Shown here piece after piece: positions 18,927 through 27,401 of a DNA stretch of 64,000 nucleotides. The stretch is from contig NZ_CP051156.1 of assembly GCF_012277295.1 (NCBI RefSeq), forward strand, positions 1,116,001-1,180,000, given 5' to 3'. The notes below the pieces were generated by a model. That model was given only the letters and a program-made list of their open reading frames with translations, made no database searches and was not told the DNA's origin. How positions within the stretch are numbered: position 1 is the stretch's first letter; each line of letters starts with the position of its first letter. This stretch comes from Wolbachia endosymbiont of Ctenocephalides felis wCfeT. Its GTDB lineage: Bacteria; Pseudomonadota; Alphaproteobacteria; Rickettsiales; Anaplasmataceae. A program made the position numbers and the translations under genes.

Positions 18927-19730
18927 TTATAATCCTCTTGAAGAAGATACAACACTCTTATGTGATTCATCCTCTACTTGCTTAGCATAAGAAGAAAGAG
19001 ATATAAAACTCTCATATGGTTCAATCTTTACTTGCTCAATATAAGAAGAATTTTTGTAATTACTTTTCACTTCATCAAAAAAATTTACACCTCTTAAGAC
19101 ATAATCTACCAAATTGGCAGCATAATGTTGAACTTTACCCAAAACTACAGCATTGACCTTATTTATTGCTCTAACAGGATAGTAAAAGAGAGATACATAA
19201 TTGTTTGACCGGAAATCGCTTTCATCTGTTCTATAAATAGCTTCGTGGTAACCATCTATTTTATGGACGCTATACTCCTCTGGAGCTGATACCCTTAATT
19301 GTGCACCCACATGTGCATAACCAAGGCAACCAGGTGATACTGCTGGTACTGGATCTTGTCTATGCTGAGTTACCCTGATGGTTTTCTCTTCCAGAGCTTC
19401 ATTATAGAATTCACTAGCAGTAAGATCAAAAACCCTTGGATCACCAAAAGTTGCAACATGAAGATCTTCAGCACCTTCTGTTTTGTTAAGACATAAAGCA
19501 GCTATTTTTGCAACAGCTCCTCCCATACTATGGCCTGTAAGATTAAATTTAAAATCTTTAATTTCTGACCCTTGTTTTTCAGCATGAGATTTTAAAATAC
19601 CATAAAGATTAGGCCATGAATCCGTAAATGAATTATAAAAACCACGATGAATCCTTCCACCTTCAGGTAAAAGCTCTGAAGTAGTAAAAGACATGTTGAG
19701 ATCAGTCATTACATCATTTAACCCCCACAA
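18927..19730 (-). pseudogene. Class 3 lipase, C-terminal part of a frameshifted gene
   Basis: Carries the lipase nucleophile elbow GHSMGG (Ser68 of this frame), a GDPRVF motif with the likely acidic residue, and a following His region (SVHKIDGYHEAIY), all typical of Lipase_3. The open frame starts at an internal codon. In the same frame just upstream, across the break, lie the residues VRITIAYHGTRLKHG, which include the HGT oxyanion motif of this family. The N-terminal half is in another frame at 19714-20226. A single extra A in the minus-strand AAAA run at 19777-19780 explains the shift. Confidence 0.72.
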
Positions 19731-20226
19731 ACCATGCTTTAGACGAGTACCATGGTAAGCTATTGTTATTCTGACCTTTTATGAAAACGCACCCAGCATC
19801 TTCTTCAAAGCTGTTACCAAATGGAATAACCTCGTAACCTTCGCTCATAAATTCAGCTCTGGTTTTATGCATTTTTTCGTTTTCAAGGATAATAAAATCC
19901 TCTTTCTCTTCTGTAAGCTTATCAGCTACGGCTTTGTATTTTTTCTCACTTAACTTAAAGTCAGCGTCACCATAGCTTATTTTGCAGAAATTACTCATTT
20001 CCAGTAATTTCTCTTTATTAAATCCTGCAATTTCTACAATGCTTTTGTCTATTTGATACGAAGAAGGTAAAGAGTGTATCTCATTTGGATCACGAGGATT
20101 TATAAACTCATAATCCTCAATAATTTCAAATCCTTCACTTAAAGTAGGGTTTGATTGACCGTCTGACTCTTGGCTTTCACCACTTGCACTGAAATTAAAC
20201 CAGTTACGCCAAAAACTAAAATCCAT
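19714..20226 (-). pseudogene. Class 3 lipase, N-terminal part of a frameshifted gene
   Basis: 170 codons from ATG 20226. The first 150 residues are the acidic N-terminal part of the lipase, with SNFCKISYGDADFK as in Lipase_3 proteins. After the AAAA run at 19777-19780 the frame reads nonsense residues and stops at 19714. Removing one A would give CVFIKVRITIAYHGT and join the two halves into a protein of about 430 residues. It may be dead, phase-variable, or a sequencing error. Confidence 0.7.
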
Positions 20227-20325
20227 AAATGCCTCACAATTATATCTTCAAATTGTAATATAAACTGGTATAGCTGTCAACAATGAATTTCTTGTTTATT
20301 GCTCTGTACGTCTTAATTTATTACG

Positions 20326-21027
20326 TTAATACAGCTTTTTTTCTACTTGCTGCACAATGTGATAAAAGCAATCAAAATCTAAACTCGCACTACCAATCAG
20401 CACTCCTGATAAATCTGTAATATCCAGCAAGTTTTCTATATTTTCAGAATTCACTGATCCGCCGTATATGACGTTCTTGTCAGTAAAAGATTTGATTATC
20501 TGTATTACCTCAGTAATAGAACTATTATTTGGTATATTACCTGTACCGATCGCCCATATTGGCTCGTATGCTACAGTATATTCACCACTAATTGGCAAAC
20601 GATTTCTGCATTGACGTTCTATCACTTCTTGTGTTTTGCCACTTTTATAATCCGCTAAATTTTCACCCACACAAACAATTGGGTGTAAACCTGACTCTAT
20701 TGCCGCTTCTGCTTTGAGTTTTATATCATTATCCGTTTCATGAGTTCTTTCAGAGTGTCCAAGTATTACATGAGTGCATTTCAACTCTTTCAGCATTGCC
20801 ACACTGATTTCACCTGTATAAGAACCAGATTGCTTATAATGGCAATTCTGTGCCCCTATACTTAAATTATCACTTAAATTTATACTATCTGGAAATGATG
20901 TAAAAGGCGGGCAAATCACCAACCGAGAGGTAATCCCACTACTCTTCCCACTCATCTTACTGATAAAATCAACAAACGAGGAACGCATTCCGTTCATCTT
21001 CCAATTTGCTACTATTAAAAAGGGCAT
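20326..21027 (-). CDS. tpiA: Triosephosphate isomerase
   Basis: Interconverts dihydroxyacetone phosphate and glyceraldehyde 3-phosphate. 233 residues, slightly short of the usual 250. Seen: VANWKMNG with catalytic Lys10, ILGHSERT with catalytic His, [11 protein letters not shown] with catalytic Glu and loop 6, and YGGSV phosphate-binding motif. Wolbachia uses this step mainly for gluconeogenesis and cofactor precursors (known of the group). Confidence 0.95.
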   Translation of the reverse strand: MPFLIVANWKMNGMRSSFVDFISKMSGKSSGITSRLVICPPFTSFPDSINLSDNLSIGAQNCHYKQSGSYTGEISVAMLKELKCTHVILGHSERTHETDNDIKLKAEAAIESGLHPIVCVGENLADYKSGKTQEVIERQCRNRLPISGEYTVAYEPIWAIGTGNIPNNSSITEVIQIIKSFTDKNVIYGGSVNSENIENLLDITDLSGVLIGSASLDFDCFYHIVQQVEKKLY

Positions 21028-21048
21028 TAAATATTAATTTTATAAGAG

Positions 21049-21121
<73 letters not shown>

Positions 21122-21166
21122 CGCTTACAATATACAATTGTTGGCGAATTTGAGTCAATCAATTTT

Positions 21167-21769
21167 TCATGTAAAGCTTTTTATTTCCACTAAGGGAACG
21201 TTGTTCCAGCTATTGTTTCCATAGCTATCCATTGAAGCATTTAGATAATCTGTATCAAAGCGCACTGGTACATCAAATTCAAAGCTTGCAGTGATTATTG
21301 CACCTCTTGCTGGAGGCTTCATAAATGTTACTTCCCCGGTTGAACAATTCACTAAGTATTTACTTTCTTCTGTACCATTTATATAGATCTTTATTGCACC
21401 ACTTACTGGCTTCCTGATCACACGAACATGCTTATCAGTTCCACTTGTGTAAGTTTTGATCAATTGAAAAGTCAAGCTTTTACCATCACCCACTCCAATT
21501 TCTTGATTAATGGCTCTAAAATCTGACCAATCCTTGAAGCGAAATCCTATCGCCTTACCCTTTCGTGCCCGAAAAAATGCCACTAATTCTAGCAATTGTT
21601 CATTCGATCTAACTCCGCACCCTATGTTATACTTAGCACGAGCATGAAGCCAATTGATATTACGCTGCTCACAGCCATTATGAGTTATCACAATTTCGGT
21701 GGAAAATTCTGGCCCTCCAGTGGAACCGTAAGATATATCGTCTGGAAATCTAATTTCTGTAAATGACAT
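21167..21769 (-). CDS. DUF2460 protein, gene-transfer-agent/phage tail-type
   Basis: 200 residues matching the DUF2460/TIGR02217 family, which includes ORF12 of the Rhodobacter capsulatus gene transfer agent, a tail component. Seen: EIRFPDDISYGSTGGPEFSTEI at the N-terminus (read in pieces), FFRARKGKAIGFRFKDWSD in the middle and FDVPVRFDTDYL near the end, all family hallmarks. A strong AGGAGG site lies just upstream of ATG 21769. No other tail or capsid gene is adjacent, so it appears isolated. It is intact, which suggests it is still selected. Confidence 0.85.
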   Translation of the reverse strand: MSFTEIRFPDDISYGSTGGPEFSTEIVITHNGCEQRNINWLHARAKYNIGCGVRSNEQLLELVAFFRARKGKAIGFRFKDWSDFRAINQEIGVGDGKSLTFQLIKTYTSGTDKHVRVIRKPVSGAIKIYINGTEESKYLVNCSTGEVTFMKPPARGAIITASFEFDVPVRFDTDYLNASMDSYGNNSWNNVPLVEIKSFT

Positions 21770-21876
21770 ATGTCCTCCTATGTAAATAAGTTTATATATT
21801 GATTGTAAATGCTATTGCTTACCGTAGAACATTGTTCCAAAAGGTGCCACTTGAAATGACACCTCAACGCAAATGC

Positions 21877-22098
21877 TTATTGCTCACCAAGAATAGTAGA
21901 TTGATAAAGATTATCAGCAAAATCATAAAGTTTCTGATATTTTTCTTCTAACTCTACATACCTTTTTTGCTGCTCTTGTTGTGACTGTTCGTACTTTTCT
22001 TTTATTTCTAATGTTCTACGAAATACCTCAGCCTCTATGTGCTGATTAATAACATCTTGATTGCATATATAATCACTATATTCAGATTTGTCAAGCAT
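21877..22098 (-). CDS. Small coiled-coil protein, unknown
   Basis: 73 residues behind a GAGGGTAAAATTATG context. Residues 20-60 are a continuous Glu/Gln/Lys-rich coiled coil. It lies between the DUF2460 gene and ftsB on the same strand. No family recognised; it could belong with the tail-type gene or be an independent small protein. Confidence 0.55.
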   Translation of the reverse strand: MLDKSEYSDYICNQDVINQHIEAEVFRRTLEIKEKYEQSQQEQQKRYVELEEKYQKLYDFADNLYQSTILGEQ

Positions 22099-22174
22099 AA
22101 TTTTACCCTCATAAAAATAAAAATCTTATGGTAAATTAGTTGCGAATTTATGAAAACTATGGTAAAAAAAACCG

Positions 22175-22486
22175 CTATTTTTTTGCGTCAAGCATAATCA
22201 TAAATTCATTAGGATTTACATAACCCAGCGCATTTTTTGCTTGTTCATCAAGTAGATCTAAGTCTAAACTTTTTTCGTATAAGCCAAATATTCTGTTGCT
22301 CAATTTATCTCTTTCAAGGGAAATATGCTGCAATAAAAGCTTATTATGTTCTATTTCCTTTTTCAAATCCATCAACGTCAATAGACCACGCTTGCCTCTG
22401 ACTGCACTGACACTAAAATACATCGTTAAGCAAAAAGCAAAGAACGTTAGGATTAAAAAGAGTAATTTCTTCCTTCTCTTAGGCAC
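22175..22486 (-). CDS. ftsB: Septum formation initiator FtsB/DivIC
   Basis: 103 residues: short basic cytoplasmic start, one membrane segment (about 8-28), then a coiled coil (about 38-72) and a short periplasmic tail containing LGYVNPNEF, the usual layout of FtsB/DivIC divisome proteins. It lies just downstream of rpmJ on the same strand. Confidence 0.82.
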   Translation of the reverse strand: MPKRRKKLLFLILTFFAFCLTMYFSVSAVRGKRGLLTLMDLKKEIEHNKLLLQHISLERDKLSNRIFGLYEKSLDLDLLDEQAKNALGYVNPNEFMIMLDAKK

Positions 22487-22491
22487 GTGCT

Positions 22492-22620
22492 TTAAGAACC
22501 TTGGCGTACCTTACACCTTGGTCTTACTTTGTTTATAACGTAAACTTTACCACCTCTTCTCACAACTTTGCAATTTTTATCTCTGTTGCGATGAGATTTA
22601 AGCGATCCTTTAACTTTCAT
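22492..22620 (-). CDS. rpmJ: 50S ribosomal protein L36
   Basis: 42 residues beginning [20 protein letters not shown] and ending in [12 protein letters not shown], the bacterial L36 pattern with Cys and basic residues. ATG at 22618-22620, TAA at 22492-22494. Too short for most gene calls but clearly recognisable. It lies 5 bases upstream of the ftsB start. Confidence 0.93.
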   Translation of the reverse strand: MKVKGSLKSHRNRDKNCKVVRRGGKVYVINKVRPRCKVRQGS

Positions 22621-22825
22621 ATCAATATCAAATTATCTTACATTATTGTCATCTATAGATTATTAGTCAACAGATTTTGTAAAGTATTATACATCCCAAA
22701 AATATAGGTACTACGAAGAAAGACCCTTCAATATACCATTGATTTTCCAGTACGTTATAAAATTGTTCATAACTTCATGATACGATTCTTACCATATTTA
22801 TCATATTTACAGTGAGGTGTTAATT

Positions 22826-24433
22826 ATGACAAAGAACCCAGCAATTACATTAGCAGCCAAAGCTAAAGAGTTTAGTTTTCATAAATTAAGAGCAGAGAAA
22901 AGCAATGAACAAGCAAAGTCTGGTGTGACAATGTCCTTAGATTTTCACAGGATGAGTTTTATTATTAACGGAAAAAAAATAGATAAAAATCTTATTACTG
23001 CGTTTAAAGAAGGAGCTCAACACTACAAAAGCGGGCTTTTTAAAAGCGAACTTTTTAATAGTAATGATATATATAGTGATGAAACGTTTAACAACAGCGA
23101 AACAAGAGAAATAGATACAGATTATGGCAAAGCTTTTGTTGCTTCAGTATTAGAAAATCTTGAGAAAGAGCTTATAAGTGATGAATTGACTAAGTTGTGG
23201 AATAATCACTGCAAAAATTCTGAAACTGCTGATTATCAAAAAACTGATTCATTTAAGAAAGAATTTGAAGAATTTTACAATGCTGGAAAAAGTTATGCCC
23301 ATCTACTGCCTGCAGAAAAAGATGAAGTCAAGTATGACCGCTTCCTTGCAAAAGAAATTTTTAAGCAAATGTTCAGATACGCTGGAGCAGAAGTTCCAAG
23401 TGATGCTATTTTAGAAGAGCTAATAACTAATTGTAATCAAGCAGGGTATGATGCTGCTCCAGCTATACACACCCAATTTGCACTTGGGGAGCCGTTCATA
23501 GTAACAAGCCCTGAAAAAGTAATTTATATTGATTGTACTAACCAAAATAATGTGAGAATTAGATCTGATATGAGGATTCCAATATGTTCTGTCAAGAATC
23601 AAGTTATACATAAGATATGTGATCTGCCTCATTCATTAGAATTTACACTTGAACATCAAGATGATGAAAACCTCATCACATATACAGATGGTAAATTATT
23701 ACTTACTATTCCTGAAGAGTTAAAAAATTATAAATATAATGGCCAAAGCTTATTTGACATTATTACAGAATATTTTAAAACACTCTGTGAAAAACTAGGA
23801 TTTAAATTCGAGGCAGAAATACAAACAGAGATAGAGCTTGACTTAGGTGCCCCAATAAAAGTGAGTAGATATTTAGATGGTACAATATCTACCATAGGAT
23901 CAGAGGCAAATAAAGATTTTATTAATCTTTTAGAGAAAAATCTCGAAGATAGGTTATTGAAATCAGGTGTTAAAAAAGAAGATATTGATGCTTATGTTGA
24001 AGTTAAAGTGCCTACTGTTATCGATCTATTGAGTAATTATGCTAAACTTGAGGATACTGAAGAAAACAAAGAATTATTAATAAAGGAAGTAACAGATAAT
24101 TTAGGGCTTTCTTCTCATGATCATATATCTCACGGTAATAGCAGTCCTTTTGCACTAAAATTTTTACCTTCTTTAGTAAAAGGTACGATTAATTATGACC
24201 ACGCTAAGTTTGTTGCAAATACTTTTACCAAGTTAATTATTGAAGGAAAAAGCGAAATATATGAAAAGCAAGGAGCGATCAATGCAATTGATGCAATTAA
24301 TCAGAAGGTAGATAAGAAAATTGTTGAACAAGAAGAAAAAATAACCAACAAACACGGTACTGATAAATGGGCAGATAAAATAAAAGAGCAGAGATTATCT
24401 ATGGGATCACATTCACTATCCATAGAAATGTAA
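22826..24433 (+). CDS. Large unknown Wolbachia-type protein
   Basis: 535 residues from ATG 22826, chosen because GTGAGG lies 8 bases upstream; an in-frame GTG nine bases earlier overlaps that site. No domain recognised. The protein is soluble-looking, rich in Lys, Glu and Asn, with no signal peptide or membrane segment and a Lys-rich C-terminus. A perfect hairpin overlaps its stop. Its ribosome-site context is shared with two ankyrin genes in this window. Confidence 0.75.
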   Translation: MTKNPAITLAAKAKEFSFHKLRAEKSNEQAKSGVTMSLDFHRMSFIINGKKIDKNLITAFKEGAQHYKSGLFKSELFNSNDIYSDETFNNSETREIDTDYGKAFVASVLENLEKELISDELTKLWNNHCKNSETADYQKTDSFKKEFEEFYNAGKSYAHLLPAEKDEVKYDRFLAKEIFKQMFRYAGAEVPSDAILEELITNCNQAGYDAAPAIHTQFALGEPFIVTSPEKVIYIDCTNQNNVRIRSDMRIPICSVKNQVIHKICDLPHSLEFTLEHQDDENLITYTDGKLLLTIPEELKNYKYNGQSLFDIITEYFKTLCEKLGFKFEAEIQTEIELDLGAPIKVSRYLDGTISTIGSEANKDFINLLEKNLEDRLLKSGVKKEDIDAYVEVKVPTVIDLLSNYAKLEDTEENKELLIKEVTDNLGLSSHDHISHGNSSPFALKFLPSLVKGTINYDHAKFVANTFTKLIIEGKSEIYEKQGAINAIDAINQKVDKKIVEQEEKITNKHGTDKWADKIKEQRLSMGSHSLSIEM

Positions 24434-24462
24434 CAAGACTATCTCATGTATAGTCTTGTTAC
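24430..24462. terminator. Bidirectional terminator hairpin
   Basis: GTAACAAGACTA (24430-24441) and TAGTCTTGTTAC (24451-24462) form a perfect 12-base stem between two convergent genes, followed by ATTTTATT on the plus strand. It includes the stop codons of both neighbours. Confidence 0.75.
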
Positions 24463-25277
24463 ATTTTATTAAAGAGCTGTATAATTGTTGCAGATACTTC
24501 CTCTATTGATTTTTGTGTAACATCAATAACTGGCCAGTTATTTTGTGAAAATAGTTTTTCTGCCTCTTCAACTTCCGCTTTTACTCTATCATAATTAGCA
24601 TAGATCTCATTACCTTCGTTATTAATTGAGCTCAATCTGTTCTTACGTATTTCAATTAATCTATTAACATCTATTGTTAATCCTATAGTAAGTTTATTTT
24701 TTAATCTTGCTAAATCCACATAAAACGGCACATTGCCCACAAAGGGAATGTTGGCAACTTTGTAACCCCGATAGGCCAAATAAGTGCTGGTTGGAGACTT
24801 TGACGTGCGTGAAACTCCAACCAAAATTATATCTGCTTTTTCAATATCTTGAAGATTTTGTCCATCATCATGATTGATAGTATAGTTTATTGCCTCAATA
24901 CGCTGAAAATATTCGTTATTTATTTCAGCATGTAAGTCAAGTTTTTCATCTTTTTCGATTTCAAGATAGGAAGAAATCTCTCTAATAATATGGGATAATA
25001 TTGCTCTATAGGGAATTTTTGACTTTACGCAGTTATCTTTTAAATATTTTCTTAACTCATCATCGGTAATAGTGCAAATAACAAAGTTATATTCATTACT
25101 TTTCTTATTAATTTCTTCTAAGATTTTATCAACTTGCTCCTTTTCTTTTACAAAAGACCAGACATATTCAACCGCTTCTATAGAGCGAAAATGCTTTAGT
25201 GCTGACTTTGCAACTGATATCACAGTTTCACCGCTTGAGTCCGATACTAAGTGTAAGTTGAGTTTTTTTAGAGTCAT
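24459..25277 (-). CDS. Pyruvate,phosphate dikinase regulatory protein (PDRP/PpsR, DUF299)
   Basis: 272-residue bifunctional kinase/phosphorylase that switches pyruvate phosphate (or water) dikinase off and on using ADP and phosphate. Seen: N-terminal [11 protein letters not shown], the P-loop-like [15 protein letters not shown] (about 152-166) and [10 protein letters not shown]. Wolbachia is known to use PPDK in place of pyruvate kinase, which fits. Start ATG 25277. Confidence 0.9.
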   Translation of the reverse strand: MTLKKLNLHLVSDSSGETVISVAKSALKHFRSIEAVEYVWSFVKEKEQVDKILEEINKKSNEYNFVICTITDDELRKYLKDNCVKSKIPYRAILSHIIREISSYLEIEKDEKLDLHAEINNEYFQRIEAINYTINHDDGQNLQDIEKADIILVGVSRTSKSPTSTYLAYRGYKVANIPFVGNVPFYVDLARLKNKLTIGLTIDVNRLIEIRKNRLSSINNEGNEIYANYDRVKAEVEEAEKLFSQNNWPVIDVTQKSIEEVSATIIQLFNKM

Positions 25278-25325
25278 GTATAATAGTATAGCAGCTAAAA
25301 TCTATAGAGCTATATTTTCTAAACT

Positions 25326-25833
25326 TTAAGCACCTTGCGCAAGTGGTGCAGGACTATTTTCTCCATGTACAGGCTGCTTTACCGCATTTACTCCATCAAC
25401 TCTGAGTCTAGCAACACTACTATTTATCCCTCTAGCTAATGCAGGACCTTCCACTCCACTAACTTCGGGTTCAGCAACACTACTTTTTACCTCTTCAGCT
25501 AATGTAGTACCTTCCACTCCACCAACTTCGGGTTCAGCAACACCACTTTTTACCTTTTGTCGTGCTTCATATATAGAACACATAATGTGTAAAATACATA
25601 AAATCATCAACACTATCGATCCTATAGCTAATATCAATCCAATACTTTCTCTCTTTTCTTGTGGTACAAGTCCTTTCAAAATCGACACCTCTCCTAGTGG
25701 CAAATACCAGAGACCTGATGCTAATGCGAATACTGCTATTACTGAGAAACAAAAATAAGTATCCCATGAGGAAAATACAATCTTGAGTGGTAATTTTGAT
25801 CTTATATTAGTAGGTGAAGTGTTGATTCCAGGT
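25326..25833 (-). pseudogene. Membrane protein with C-terminal repeats, 5' end replaced by IS5 element
   Basis: The open frame extends to 25880, but its first 15 codons lie in the IS5-family copy ending at 25834; native sequence begins at PPGINTSPTN. Seen: two membrane segments (FCFSVIAVFALASGLWYLP and IGLILAIGSIVLMILCILHI) and three tandem units of about 21 residues, VKSGVAEPEVGGVEGTTLAEE, VKSSVAEPEVSGVEGPALARG and a decayed third. The true start is lost. Function unknown. Confidence 0.6.
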
Positions 25834-26922
25834 GGCTTTGTTGCATAGCTAAAGTAAAAAGAACTGGGAGTTACTGACAAAATTCATTATAAACAGGCAT
25901 TTAACCGACAAAGGAAAAATATGCCAGTCAAAATGAAAGTCAGTAACTGCTACGAATATAACAAATTTCTCCAAGAAAGAGGAAATATTTTTTATTACGT
26001 CAACGATGCCATAGAAAATTGGTACGAAAAAAGTCCCAAAATGGCCGGTAGCAACAATATTTATAGTGATAAAGTCGTAATTCTAATTCACATAATAACT
26101 TATTTGTTTAGAATAGGCCTAAGACAAACGGTGGGGTTTATAGCGGGATACCTTGAGCAAATAGGAAAAAATTTGCAAGTTATCAGCTATTCCCAGGCTT
26201 CCAGAAGATTCAAAAAGCTTAACTTAAAAATTAATGATCGAAGACATGATAAAAACAGTATGGAAAATATTGAGATCGCCATAGATAGCACTGGAATAAG
26301 CATCTACAATAATATTCCAGGCCATAGTAAGGCAAACGGTACAGATAGAAAGTACCGTGGCTATAAGCAAACAAGAAAATTGCATGTAATGCTGGAGATA
26401 GGTAGCAAAAAAGTCATAGCTGCAAAATACAGTAGTGGAGTTTATTCTGACCACTATGGAGCCTGTGATCTTATTGCAAGGGCTAATGCTAAATACAATA
26501 TAAGCACACTATATGCAGACAGAGCATATAATCGAAAGAAGTTATACAAATTGTGCAATGAGCTTGGCATAAGACAAAAATTCCTCTGCAAAACAATGCA
26601 GTGGAGCATCCAAAGCTGGATTATATGGCTGAGAGAAATTCTACAATCAAGCTCATAAAGTCATATGGTGAAGATGGTATGAAGAAGTGGAAAAAAGAGA
26701 TAAATTATGGGAAGAGATCTTATATAGAAAGTTTTTTCTCGCGACTGAAGCAAACATTTGGGTTTAGTTTTAGGAACAAATCTGAGATTAACCGTGAGAA
26801 AGAAATGCTACTCAAGTGTTATTTGCTGAACAAATTTACTGAAATAGGCATGGCTAAATTTGAGATAGCTTCATGAATTTATTATGCATTGCCTCCTATC
26901 CAAAGAGCGATGCAACAAAGCC
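25834..26922 (+). mobile_element. IS5-family (IS903-like) insertion sequence, copy 1
   Basis: 1089 bases with ends GGCTTTGTTGCATAGCT and the inverse of GGCTTTGTTGCATCGCT. A second copy lies at 34596-35685. Flanking 9-mers (ATTCCAGGT and AGCTAGAAT) differ, so no target duplication is seen. It cuts a membrane-protein gene on the left and abuts a dispersed palindromic repeat on the right. Confidence 0.88.
25921..26876 (+). pseudogene. IS5-family transposase, frameshifted (copy 1)
   Basis: Same transposase as copy 2 but one A is missing in the AAA run at about 26569-26571 (GGCATAAGAC instead of GGCATAAAGAC), which splits it into frames 25921-26658 and 26601-26876. The DDE residues D122 and D200 are in the first part and E270 in the second. 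Other differences are S for G at residue 44 and E for K near the C-terminus. Unless the frame is restored by slippage at the A run, it is inactive. Confidence 0.85.
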
Positions 26923-27343
26923 AGCTAGAATCCAGATTTTTTTAACTTGATCCTATAATCAAGTTATAGTATGACAAAGATGCTTTAGTATTAAAACATT
27001 TTTATTAATTTCATAACTATAACCACCCATTCTACTTCCTTTAAAAATATCATTATTAATATATAAATTTTATCTAATATTCTTAATTTTCGTCGACTTT
27101 TTAATAAGATTATGGGAAATTATATGAAAATCAGTTATTTCCAAAACGGAAATAACTGGTCTTTAAAAGTATATTGCTGCATGATGGTAGCGTTAAAGTT
27201 GTAATTTTGAGGTTTGTGGAAGCTTTAGCGTTTGTGTAGTTGTGAATTTGATTATATGATATAGTTAAAAAATCTATATTCCAGCGTAGTGCGCTGGAAA
27301 GCAGCTCTTTTGTAAAATGCAATGAAAAGGTAGGCAAAGTCTA
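26923..27343. other. Gap with dispersed Wolbachia-type repeats
   Basis: About 420 bases without a gene. 26925-26975 (TAGAATCCAG...TTTAACTTGATCCTATAATC...) is an inverted copy of the repeat at 45645-45700. 27280-27301 holds a palindrome TTCCAGCGTAGTGCGCTGGAA of the same family as those in ileS. The rest is AT-rich with no coding signal. Confidence 0.6.
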
Positions 27344-27373
27344 TTGACTTCTTGATACGATTTTCGCTATAAT
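27344..27373 (+). promoter_or_regulatory. Promoter before the tandem Ulp1-like gene
   Basis: TTGACT at 27344-27349 and TATAAT at 27368-27373 with an 18-base spacer, about 22-28 bases upstream of the likely start codon. Confidence 0.6.
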
Positions 27374-27401
27374 TTTAGTGTAGGTGATAGGGTGTGTGGC
27401 A

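Noticed and set aside
22817..22825. GTG start nine bases before ATG 22826
   Set aside because: It overlaps the GAGG ribosome site that suits the ATG.
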